DNA of 64,000 bases, from NCBI GenBank assembly GCA_964020085.1, contig OZ026595.1, positions 15,608,422 to 15,672,421 of the forward strand, read 5' to 3'. Positions 41,911 through 53,300 of this stretch are shown piece by piece; the first letter of the stretch is position 1; each line of letters begins with the position of its first letter. The notes under the pieces are model-generated. The model was given only the letters and a program-made list of their open reading frames with translations, did not search any database and was not told where the DNA came from. The stretch is from Micromussa lordhowensis (taxonomy: Eukaryota > Cnidaria > Anthozoa > Scleractinia > Lobophylliidae). Both the position numbers and the translations under genes were made by a program.

Positions 41911-42159
41911 TTAGAAAATACCACGATGAAGAAAAAGAAAAACAACTTGTTTACTTCGATCATCAAAATGTAAATTCTCTTTGTTCGCGCCATCATTACG
42001 TCAACAACTCGTGCTAGTTCTGTGTTTCTATCGAGTTATAGAAACACGGTTTTAAACCAATCAGCGTGCGTATTTGCTTTGGGTTATTTTCTAATTGTTA
42101 AATAATATTATGGACCAAAGTTTTTTTCAGTCTAGGTGCGTTTTAACCCAGAATTTGCG

Positions 42160-42310
42160 TATATGTTGCAGGTCAAAATGAAATTCAAGTTAAAATGAAA
42201 TTCCTTTGTTCTTTACCCTGATTATTCATGGCCCATGAATAATTAGGGTTAGAGGACAAAGGAAATTGAGAATCAAACTAGGTTAAAATCATTTTAACCT
42301 GCAACATATA
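42160..42310. repeat. 151-bp palindrome
   Basis: tatatgttgcaggt at the left is the reverse complement of acctgcaacatata at the right. The centre is a perfect attattcatggcccatgaat palindrome. The inner arms cctttgttctttaccct and agggttagaggacaaagg pair with few mismatches. Confidence 0.75.
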
Positions 42311-42315
42311 CTACT

Positions 42316-43804
42316 GAAACTTGGTCACTTAGAAAAGATTGGCCAATCAAAACGTAAAAAAAAAATATTTTTTGAGTGCAAAAGTGGCAACTTTTTTTGT
42401 AAACAGAGCAAGAATGTTTAAGCATCAAGACAGAAGTTCAATGACAGGCTGCAAGCAGGCTAGGTCAATAATATTTAGAAATTTAGAAACAAATAATTTG
42501 TAAAACTCTTGTCAAAACTGTGCCAATATTCGATTAACTAGTTTTTATCTTTTTGTGTTTGAAATGGTTTCAGTGTGGCCATTGAGTTTTCTCCGCCATT
42601 CTGATGGATTCTGTAGATTGTAAACTGTAGACAGCATAGAGATGCCCGTGAAACACAAATTCAAATGGCACAAGCCTTTTAATAGGTGTTAACTGTCAAC
42701 TTGGTTTCAAATGTAGCTGTACAGTGTAGATATATTGTTTGGGTGGTCTAACATTTTGGGTCTGTTTTTGAAAAATGTTTAACATCATTGGCTCTCAATT
42801 GCATCTTGATATCTCAATTTACTTTCAGTTCAAGTAGTTTCACCATTAAGAGGGGTGTCAGTATTAAAAGAGTATACAGGTTGAGTTACAGTGTAAGAAT
42901 TTTAGTCTCTCTTGGATTTGGTGAACTGTCCTTAATCAATAACGACAAGTTCTTGGTAGCGGAAGTTTGACTTCCCACATTGTACTTTGTTTGGCCTGGT
43001 TTAATTTTGAAAGAAACAGATTTGGACCCATCTTGGAATGCAAAATAAGCTTATATTAAGTTTTGAATAAAATAATAAATGAATTATACAGTTGGTGAGG
43101 GTTGGGGAATAGTGAAGAGCGAGGTAGTACTTAATCAGTGTTTCAATTGACATGCTTGCAAATATTATTCACAAGCCTTTTGTACTGTACAAATTTCTTT
43201 TAGACACTGGCCAGTTGGGAGATTTGTAGAGTCAAGACATTAGGTGTTAAACACTTCAAAGTACTATAAAGTTTTCTTTGTTAGTGCATCTAGTCTCCTA
43301 TTGAAGTTTATAGCAGTAGCCTGCTCTCCTCTACACGTAACTCAAACAACTTAAATACCCCATGCATTGGGAAGCTGAATCTTTTTATGGTAGCCTAAAA
43401 ACCTAAAAATGATATAGGAATTGGACTAACCTGAATTGTATATGTTGCTGAATAAATGAGTGATGAATGTTATTGATATTTTTCTACGTTGTTAGAATGA
43501 CTTGTGTTTTTGCTGTAAAACCATTTGCCTTTTCATTTACTTTTGATTATTGTTAAAACGTTGTCTTTATTTTAATTATAACAAATGAAAGAACATTTTT
43601 CATTATCTATTGAGTGTATTGATGCTAACTTTCTATCAGTTTTTAAAATTGTGAATCCCCTGGCGCTTTCCATTCAACCACAGGCGGCCCAAGCGCGAGA
43701 TGTGACTCTTGCCTTCGAGCGGTTACAAAGATGCGATTTACAAGGGTTTGTATGGGAACTTTACGGATTTGCTTTAAAGACCTAAAATGTAATGTTGTGT
43801 GAAT
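42316..43804. other. Intergenic sequence downstream of RAB24
   Basis: AT-rich without recognised genes or repeats. A 66-codon plus reading at 43585..43785 ends LAFERLQRCDLQGFVWELYG; I do not recognise it. Confidence 0.4.
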
Positions 43805-43992
43805 AAAATTGACTTACATGGCTTTACTTTCGTGTTCTTTATTGTTCCACGGTGTTTGACGCCGTTTTGAAGCGTTTTCAGCGAATTTGAGACACCACCG
43901 GCAGCGCTAACTCGCTGAAAACGCTTCAAAACGGCGTCAAACACCGTGGAACAAATAAAGAATACGAAAGTAAAGCCATGTAAGTCAATTTT
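43805..43992. repeat. Near-perfect 188-bp hairpin
   Basis: aaaattgacttacatggctt at the left is mirrored by aagccatgtaagtcaatttt at the right without a mismatch. Next come ttgttccacggtgtttgacg with cgtcaaacaccgtggaacaa and gccgttttgaagcgttttca with tgaaaacgcttcaaaacggc. The loop is about 20 bp (gagacaccaccggcagcgct). The arms are about 84 bp. Confidence 0.9.
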
Positions 43993-44244
43993 CAGTTATG
44001 TTTAACTGAAACTGGGAAAGATAAACTTTTTGGACATAACGACTTGTATAACGTATGGTTAATTTCTCTCTCTAATTTTTGTAATATGCATTGCTATTTG
44101 ACGATAAAAAGACCTACCACAATCGTTGAAGGAGTAGCAAAAAGAATAGCCTAAGGCATATTACGTTTTTCTGCCAAGAGAAAATGAAGACGTCCATCAC
44201 CTGGAAAGCTGATGGGCCTCAGCCGCAGCAACTTCTTTGGTAAG

Positions 44245-44571
44245 GTAAGGTAAAGTCTGTATACGGGCCTAGTGGCACATCAGGCCGGAGCTTATCCCGG
44301 TTTCAAGGAATATTTCTATTCCCCCCTGGATGGGATGCTAGTCCATCGCAGGGTTACCCCCAGCATCAAATTCGCCGGTACCTATTTATACACCTGGGTG
44401 AAGAGAGGCACTGTGAGAGTCAAGTGTCTTGCCCAGAGAGGCACTGTGAGAGTTAAGTGTCTTGCCCAAAAGACACCCAAAAGCACAACACAATGTCCCC
44501 GGCCAGGGCTCGAACCCAGAGCGCTCGCTCCGGAGTCGAGCGCACTAACCATGAGGCCACCGCGCCTCTTC
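44245..44571 (-). mobile_element. tRNA-derived SINE
   Basis: On the minus strand the head reads GCGCGGTGGCCTCATGGTTA with box B GGGTTCGAGCCC. A body follows that contains a tandemly doubled unit gtgtcttgcccagagaggcac-like (44402..44470) and the phrase 'tcgatggactagcatccc' in reverse. The tail reads into taccttacc. Confidence 0.75.
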
Positions 44572-45424
44572 AACAGAAAATCCAATAATGTTGTTTTGCC
44601 AGGAAAACATTCCGTGACTTTTCAGACTGTACTCAGACCCAGACCATTTAACTCGACCCCTGGCGAATAACACTTGGTACTAGAATGAAAGAGGCTGAAA
44701 CTGAGATCATGAACATGCATGCGCAGCTAGCACTAATTGTTCATTTGCCAGCCAATCAGATTTGAGCAGAGGTCCAGGAATTGGAGAATTTCAAATTAGA
44801 ACTGGCCATCGTCAAAAGTCGTTATCCTTGGTGCTATCGAGAATGATTGCAGCCTCCGTGTGTAGACGAAAAATGGCCTCGATGTTGAAGCAACTCGCCA
44901 CTACAACGGATCAGGTATACCTTCATGTCAAATAGAGATATACCTTTGCAAGTGAATATATGAAAGACCATATATGTTTCGTTGATCAAATAGGCGTTGC
45001 CTCTTATTGACAGATTTATTTGATGACAAGAATCGTGATTGACATACATTATACATTGATTAAAAGCGTTAGGTTATTATGTTTAAAACCAGTTGTTCAG
45101 TAGTATCGAAGCGAGAAAGAAATTATTTAGTCTGTCTGTAAAACCCGCTTACCTGGAGAATCTGTTTATTTATTATTATAAACCCGCTCACCTGGACTCT
45201 GCTAACCCGTAAAGTGCAACTGTTCTAACTACCCGCCACAGAAGTAAGTTTGAACTGAAGTTCTGAATTTAGCTACGAGATAAAGCCGAATTTAATTGCG
45301 TTTGTTCTGATTGTGAATTACTAATGTATTTCTTTTAGATCGAATAATTATTAAACCTTGGCTTGATATTATGCGGTTTGCGGTGGTTTTTGGAGCTAAC
45401 CAGTCCAGATCCATGTGCAACAAT

Positions 45425-45540
45425 ATATTTGAACTGCGGAGAAAGATGCGAAGACATGATTGATCATCGCAGTTATTTAACTCATGTCTTCACATCTTTC
45501 TCCGCAGTTCAAATATATGGTCTTTCATATATTCACTTGC
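45425..45540. repeat. Palindromic repeat beside Penelope-like fragment
   Basis: atatatttgaactgcggaga at the left mirrors tctccgcagttcaaatatat at the right around ttgatcatcgcagttattta. The same words form the outer arms of the 53463..53850 palindrome. Confidence 0.75.
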
Positions 45541-45860
45541 ATTCTCCGATTCCGAAAACACCTTCGTGACGTAGAGAAAGACGACAAAAACACATCTAAA
45601 CCGGTCGAGAGACACTTCAATCTCCCCAATCATTCTAAGCAACAACCGCAGTCTACGGCCTTTCCCTACATCAAGGAAGCACGGAAAGTCGCAAAACTCT
45701 AGAACAAAAATTTATTTTTCACCCTCACGGTATCAACGAACGCTTTTCATTCAACTATTTTCACGTTATCATGCACCAACCAATAGCGTAGCTACATCTC
45801 TCCTTATATAAACCACACACAACCCACAATTCCTCGCAAAATATTGAGGCCTAGGAAATG
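45541..45860 (+). mobile_element. Penelope-like element 3' fragment
   Basis: Plus reading RKHLRDVEKDDKNTSKPVERH, FNLPNHSKQ, then FPYIKEARKVAKL and stop. This is the C-terminal tail of the GIY-YIG domain, as in the 28440..28850 fragment. The 3' flank (ttatataaaccacacacaac) is non-coding. Confidence 0.75.
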
Positions 45861-46103
45861 GCAACACCCCTGAGAGGTACTAAAATAACACATAATGATC
45901 ATTGTCCTGGAAAAACTGTGCTCTTGGATCTCAAGACCTCGGGCACGGTTTTTTTACAATACGGACCTCCCGACTGGCAAATAACATAAATATCTCCCAT
46001 CGTATTTTTTTTCGGCTCAATACCCCCGCCTGGTTAGCGCTGTCATGTCTAAAGGTACTGAAAAAGCTCACGCTGTGGACCTACTACGAAGCTTGCTGAA
46101 CAG

Positions 46104-46942
46104 CCAGGGTGCATTCCGCATAGACCCCACGCCGAAGATTCGCCGAAAGCTTTGAAACTGTACGCCGAGTAGGCCACAATCCTACGCCGCTGGTAGCATA
46201 CCGTCCGCCCGTACGCCAATAAGTGCCCCCGGCCCCGGGTCTTTTGCCGCCGCGTGTAAGAGAAATCCAATGCGATTTTTTTCTGTAGGGGGAATTTGAG
46301 TTTGTGCGACTGTTGTGATCACTGGTCACTGCATTGTTCTGGGAACTAGAAGTCCCAACAACTATAAAATCTGGACAGCAAGTTCTATTGTTTCTTCCAA
46401 GTAAGAGCTTGCATGAGCCGCGAGCGTTCACTGAAAATCAGCGAAAAGCAATAGCCCACTTTCAAAAGGAAAAAGCTAGGGCGGGAGTAGGCGCGCGCTC
46501 AGTTATGGGATTGTCCGGAGGCGCAAGAAGTTGAAAATAAATGTGAGTGCGCCCCCAAATGATGCCATAATTGAACGCATGCCCAGGGTTTCCACTCTTT
46601 CTGAAAGCGAACAAATTCGCCTTCGAAACTTGCAGATATTTGATCGGCGGTTGCTTGCCAATATATGCTCGCTGGATACAAGTGCTGTAAGAGACGTTCT
46701 GCAAAGATACATGGACTCAAAAAGATCGTAAATTTATGTTATTTACCGGCCACAGTCGCCACAGGTCAAGTAACCTTTCGTGGTTACGCCAGGTTAGTGA
46801 GGTTACGCCAGTTAGGCGAAATATTGCCTTCATCACTCGCTTCAGTACGCCGACATCTCGTCGGTCGCACGCCGGTACGCCGCAAAATGGATAAACCCCA
46901 TGCCGAAGATCTTCGGCGTAACCTAAACTTAATGCACCCTGG
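46104..46942. mobile_element. Non-autonomous DNA transposon with TACGCC subterminal motifs
   Basis: TIRs CCAGGGTGCATT (46104) and AATGCACCCTGG (ends 46942) are flanked by CTGAACAG and CAGAACAG, a near-perfect 8-bp target duplication as in hAT or KDZ elements. tacgcc/ggcgta motifs repeat near both ends (46135..46215 and 46775..46925). A small plus reading at 46531..46731 (ending LQRYMDSKRS) is unrecognised and may be a residue of internal coding sequence. Confidence 0.75.
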
Positions 46943-46949
46943 CAGAACA

Positions 46950-47305
46950 GGCGTAATTTTTTTTGCGTATTTTCGTGTATCGCGCTGGCCCCCCTAGTCC
47001 GCCTGCTCTGCAGGCTACTGTGGACCTTTTGAGGCTGGATACCCGAAGAGGTACCAAAACCGCGGTTTTTAAAAGATACAATGGGCATCCCGTTTAGTCC
47101 CCCCGGGTAAAAATCCCACCAAATTAATGCCGTTTGACGTTGAAAGAAGAGGACGAGGTTGACTGGTAACTACTTATTTGTGTTGTCTGATGGTGCTTTT
47201 GAAAAATCTTCGAAGAAAATACACCTTTTTTGAGCATGAGACTTACAGAGAAGTCGGTGTTTGAAAAGGGATTGTGTCTTTATTGTTCAGCGTCGATATT
47301 TCCGG
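46950..47305. promoter_or_regulatory. FBXW4 upstream region
   Basis: About 360 bp between the transposon at 46104..46942 and the FBXW4 start. GC-richer first half, no TATA box seen. A nearby upstream ATG at 47236 is in another frame. Confidence 0.4.
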
Positions 47306-50300
47306 ATGCCTTTAAACCAGAAAGAGAGAGAATGCGCAATAAATCTGAACACGTTGCCTGATGATGTGTTGTTCGCCATTTTGCGTTACTGCGACAGAAG
47401 AAGCCTGTGTGTGTTATCTCGAGTGAGCAAGAATCTGTTCCGCGTGGCGAGAGATGATTCCATTTGGAGAAGAATTGCTCTACGTTGTATAAACGTGTAC
47501 CCTTCAGATAGGAAGTAAGTGAATTGACCAACTTCTAACAGAAAAGTCAAATGTCAAATGCTCGGGGGGGGGGGGGGGGGTTGCTAAATCTTCTAATTGA
47601 CTGATACGTTAAGTCTGATATTTGATCCATAGGGCGCAAATACCCAACTAAAGGAAAAACAGGTGATCATTTAAAACTGAACTTTCCACTAACTTCTAAT
47701 GTTACAGATACGAGATAAGTCAAATAAGTTGACCCATTCATGCTAATTCTTACTTTTTTTCCCCTTATTAAATTAGGGTATCGATTTTCATTTGCTTCAT
47801 CCTTGAAAATAGGGTCAGGTCAAGACCCTTTACGGGTCTATACAGAAAGGTTTGGAAGTACCCCTTCCTGCAGAGAGGAACTTTACAAAGTGGTATTTCT
47901 TGTTACATGTACGTCACCAATTGTTATTACTGTGCCAACTAAAGGTTTATTGGCTGTTGAAACAATGCATGCTATTGTTCAGTGGCAAAAGAAATATGAC
48001 GTCAATGTTTGTAAACAAGAAACATCGCTATTAATAGTGAATGCCAGTTTGCTCAAAGCAACTTTTGATTCAAATTTTGATGAACAAGTTGCCAAGTTCA
48101 GTGCAGTTTTGACACATTCAGGTTTTGAGTTTCTCTGAGGAAGCTGGAAGAGGTTTACCCCAGGTGAACTGCTCACCGAAATTAGAAGGCATATATTAAT
48201 AGGTGAACTGCTCACCGAAATTAGAAGGCATATATTAAACACATGACTGGATTTTCAGCAATGGTGTTAATGAAAAGTTCATTCTTTTATCTAGCCTCGA
48301 CTCACCCTCAAGTTTTAAGTGCCACCTTAAAACATATCTTTTTAAACAAGCTTTTAATTTGTAAATCTTATATATTTTATTTTCGTCAAATGTTTATTGT
48401 TTACTTTGTAAAAAAAAATTATATTTATTTATAATTTAAAATTTTAGCTGGTTGTAAATTTCATTTATTCTTAATCATTTTATTGAATTCTAAAGCGCAT
48501 TTGATCATGTTTCAGCATGAAAAATGAGCTATAAAAGTTGCAATTATTATTATAAATGATTGTGTGACTCAGAAAATCACTCCAGGTGATGGGGAAAAAA
48601 GGAGAAGGAGAAAATCAAAGTGGCTGTGAGCCACTCAACTTGGAAAGGGGATCATCTGTAAACGGTGTCAGTTTTGATGCCACTGACTTGAAGACTGCTG
48701 AACTCCCAGCCTTGTGTAATGTCTTTTCTTCTATTTATCAACTATTTGTTCATATCATTTTGCTATGTCCGTATTTATGTGTATTTATTTACAATTGGCA
48801 TATAAATAAATACCAAAACTCGTCGTTTGAATTCTCAATTTTCAGTTCTCATGTCTGTTAATCATCTAAAGCTTTTAATCATGGCTTGAATCATTCAAAA
48901 ATTCATAAGGCTCATCAATTTTGTGACTTCCAATATCTTCTTTTTCAACACTCAAGTACAGTTAAACCTGTATGAGCAGACACCTTCAGGAAATGGGCTA
49001 TTTTAAATATAATTACATGAAGCTATAAAAATGTGTGAAAATCTATCCAGTTTAGATAATTTCTGCAGCAAGGTACAATGTACTGAGTACTTGCGTCAGA
49101 AATTAAAAGAATAGTTAAACTCAACATGGTGCAAGCGACTATAAAATTACCTTAGAAGGCGGATGTTCGAATCCGTGAGGGGGAGGGGAGGGGAGGGAGG
49201 AGAGCACTCCTATATGGAAAAGTCTGGGATGCTCGTTGTCTTGGGTACAAATCAAGGTTTCTGGTCTCACTTAGAGTGTTGATGATGAAACATCACCACT
49301 TTTAACCACAATGGACCTTTTTACCGATACGGCGGCCATCTTGAATTCTATTGTTTTGACTGAGAAATTATGGGCTGCCGAGGGGGCAATCGCTGGAAAA
49401 TTTATCGTATACACAGCTTTCAGGATAAATTTTTACTGCTTGTCTCTCATATTCCATAACAAATATTACAAGCGTTACATCTTTTCCGTCACGATATTTG
49501 GCAGCTGTTCCTATGGTTATCGAAAAATTATTGTTAAAAGTTATCACGCCACAGTATTCTTTTTAATTAGTTCTCATCTGCCCCCTGGGCATCCCATAAT
49601 TTCCTCGGAATTCAAGATGGCCGCCGTATCGGTAAAAAGGTCTATTGCTGCTAATCTTGCAATCTGATTGGCTAATTTGCCGTGGTCGATAAGAGTCCAT
49701 ACCACGCTGCTCGCGTCATTGTGTCACGCAATGCCTTTTTCAGCTCGCGCTCTGAAAATAGAAACATTTTCTTTGACATTGATATTGTGGTAAAAACAAA
49801 TCGACATGCGCTTAATCGTGCTCTAAACTCTTTTCGTTAACGAGTACACGGTATTACTCGTTTCCCAGACATTTTTTTTGTATTGTTTCTGTATGTTGAG
49901 CGAGTTTGCAAAAGTTTTTGACAGGAAAGTATGACGCGTACAAATAGCTCATTTGCTTGCATAATGCAGTGCGTGCACTTTCAAGTCCATGTTTAGCAAA
50001 GATTTCCTTCGTTATCTTTGATATTGTGGTAAAAAACAAATCGAATGTGGTTTAGCGTGGTATGTACTCTTATCGACAATGATACGCATCATCACAGTGG
50101 TCAAAATTTGTTGCGGACTCACTCGGCTGCACGTCGTGAGTCCACAACATTTTGACCACTGTGATGACGCGTATCGTTGTCAATAAGAGTACATACCATG
50201 CTAAACCACATTCGTTTTGTTAATTTTTAGCTGTCAAAGTATCCACTAAGTGCATGAAAAGAAGTAATGATATAAGAAACGATGTCCGTAATGTTCATTT

Positions 50301-53300
50301 AGTAAAATATATTCTAAATACAAGGCTAGAAGGTTAAAAAATTTAAAATGTTTAAACCAAACGTTTTCGGCTGTTTGCCATCATCAGGGTTTAAAAAGAG
50401 ATGACCGTCCGCACATACATATATATCTTATGTAATTCCCGATGGGAAAGTTTGGAGACATAAGAAATAACTTGTTTGTTCAAACTGGGGCGGAATTGTT
50501 GGATCATTAGCCCCTCGACGATCCTATGCTTGTGGAATGTTTGTGCTGAGGAGAGAAGACGCCAAGTGAAAGAATGTGATGGGTTTTGCAGGTTTTGCAG
50601 TGTCACACCTCTGAACCTGCAAAACACCTGTGGGAAGCACAAACATTCCACAAGCGTAGGATCGTCGAGGGGCTAAAATTATGATCCAACAATTCCGTCC
50701 CAGTTTGAACAAACAAGTTATTTCTTATGTCTCCAAACTTTTCCCATCGGGAATTACATAAGATATATATGTACGTGCGGACGGTCATCTCTCTTTTTTA
50801 ACCCTGATGATGGCAAACAGCCGAAAACATTTGGTGTAAACATTTTTAATTTTTTAACCTTCTAGCCTTGTATTTGGAACATATGATAAAAGAAACGTTC
50901 TCAATGTTAATTTCTGTTTTCAGGCTTGATTTCCGCTGATCTCTCTAGTACGCAAGTCAGGTCTACTAGTGCGCATGGGATCCTTTCTTGAACAGTGGCT
51001 AGAAATCAAACCTATTCCGTTTTAAGTGGTATTTTTTAGTGGTCTAATGAAGCTCAAGCAACACCTTTAGGAGTTAAATTCAAATTTTCCGACAAGCATC
51101 CTTGACCTTTTGATATGGAGTGTTCCCCCCCCCCCCCCCCCCGACCGGAGTTCCAAATGTCTAACAGGAAGTGACAGAGTGATGGAGTGAAATCATTCCA
51201 CCACTACAACTTGCAAACTAATATTTTCCAAGTTAAAAAGGAAGATAAAAGAGTGGAGGAAAAAAGGCTGAATGATGTTCCTTTTAAGTTTTACATGTAT
51301 ATAGTGTCTACTTTGGCAAAGAAAGACTTTTTCTTTGGTGAGAAAAAAGCGTTTAGATTGAGTTGTGGTGAAAAGCATGAAATTTTCATTTTCATTTCAG
51401 TCTAGACTGTATTGCCACAAGATTTGTATAATATCAGTGAGATGTGTACATTTTGAGCCGTTTTCAATCTCCCCTAAAAAAAAAGAAAGCAGGATGTAAA
51501 ATTAAGGTATGAATGCTTAATACATCAGGAATAGATGTCTACCATCACTGGACTTCGTTTACGACTAGCATGTGTGTAAAATCCTGATTTCATGTTTCAG
51601 GTGTGGCTTCAACTGGAAGGAGTTATGTAGAGTCTCGTGGAACTGGACACATGGATATTGTAAGGACAGAAGTCTAATCAAGTTTAAATGCAAGTGAGTT
51701 GTGGTCTAAACTAAACATCAGTGGCTTCTAAACCATTTAGCCAAAAAATCCAGAACAGTATTTTTTCTGGAAAATCCAATTGGAAATTGTAGACCTCTTC
51801 CAGAGGTAAATGTACTTCTATTTTAACAGTACTGTTCAGAATGCAATAAAAAGTCAGAAATTTCCTTACCATTTGCTGAATTTGCCAGTTTTCAGTCTCT
51901 CATCAAGCAAAAACAATAATCATGGCAAACCAGATTATAAATGGCAAGTCCCACCTTGTTTGGCTGGTTTGCTGATTCTGGAGAAATCCTTACAATTTTT
52001 TCCCACTGGTTCTCTCTGACAATTGGCAAGCCCTCAATCTCTTAAAAATGTGCTCTCTGGCATTCGCCTGCTTGACAGGCCTCATCTTCTACTTGACAAA
52101 TTCTACACTGTCAATGTCGAGAGATCAGTTTTAGCGGAGCTCCATACCTGTATTAATAGAACCACATGCATGAATAAAAATCGAAAACCATGAAACTCTT
52201 TTTCATGGTCAAGATGAACATGGTTAGTGGCATGGATCATGGGCAGATGCGCCCTAGGATGAAAAGCAACGATGTATGTATCTATGTAACATGGCAGCCA
52301 TACTCCTGCTACTATTGACCAAGCCATGCAGCCTTGGTTTATAGTGTACATATTTGATATTAGACATCCATGTTATGGTCAATTGACACCTAGCCTGTCA
52401 AAACAAGGTATCCACTGACCAGTTTCAGGTGACCATATGGTGGGCTCAGGATTAGAGCTCATTGAGGTCACAAAGTCACATTCTTTTAAGTTGACCGCTG
52501 TCCAAAAACTGGTTTTCGATTGGGTTGCAAGCTCAGGTCAGGTTAATTTATTGTAATAGGAGCTACATGTTTAGGCTTGGGTAAATCTATATATTGTTAG
52601 TACCTCTTTTTTGTAAGTTGTTTTTTGCTTGAATAAAAAATTCATTACTCAGCAAAAACCAATCCGAATCAAACCATGGATCTATGTAAAGATTATGGTC
52701 TCAGATGGGCATGGATTTTATTGTTGACCCTGAAACTAGTTTTCAGCATCGATCAAGATTCTAAGTTCCATACCTGAATGAACTGCAAAAAATCTGGGGC
52801 CAGTAGCAAATGTTTCCTTCTGTCTTTGTCCTCTCCTCCCTTTCAATTTGTTTTGCTCCTTGTCATGCCCCAAGCTTTCAAGCGCCTCTCCTGCTCTAAG
52901 AAAAGAAACAACTGCTGTGGATGCTAATGCGTTACATTTACCTTTGTTGTAATTGATTGTAAGCCTCATGCCGTGGATTCAACTTGGAAGACTTCAGCAA
53001 CTGTTTGTGGCACAAGCTGCCAATGTGATCCTCTATCAGAAAAGCAAACGTCCCAAAGGCCAATCACCATGGCAACCATCTATGACCTTCAGTGATCACC
53101 AGGGTGATGTCACTAAGTTTGTGATCATTGAAGGTCAGCTAGTGACCTGTAGTATGGATAAGTCCATTCGCACATGGAGTCTGAAGACGGGATTGTGTGA
53201 CGGACTGTATCTTGGTCATTCCTCTGATGTTCAAAGTGTGGACTGCTTTGGTGAAGTGATTGTCACAGGATCACGAGATAAAACTGTCAAGGTATGGAGT

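Noticed and set aside
50391..50788. Several overlapping frames on both strands
   Set aside because: They mirror one another because the region is a long palindrome; only the Penelope-like tail has any support.
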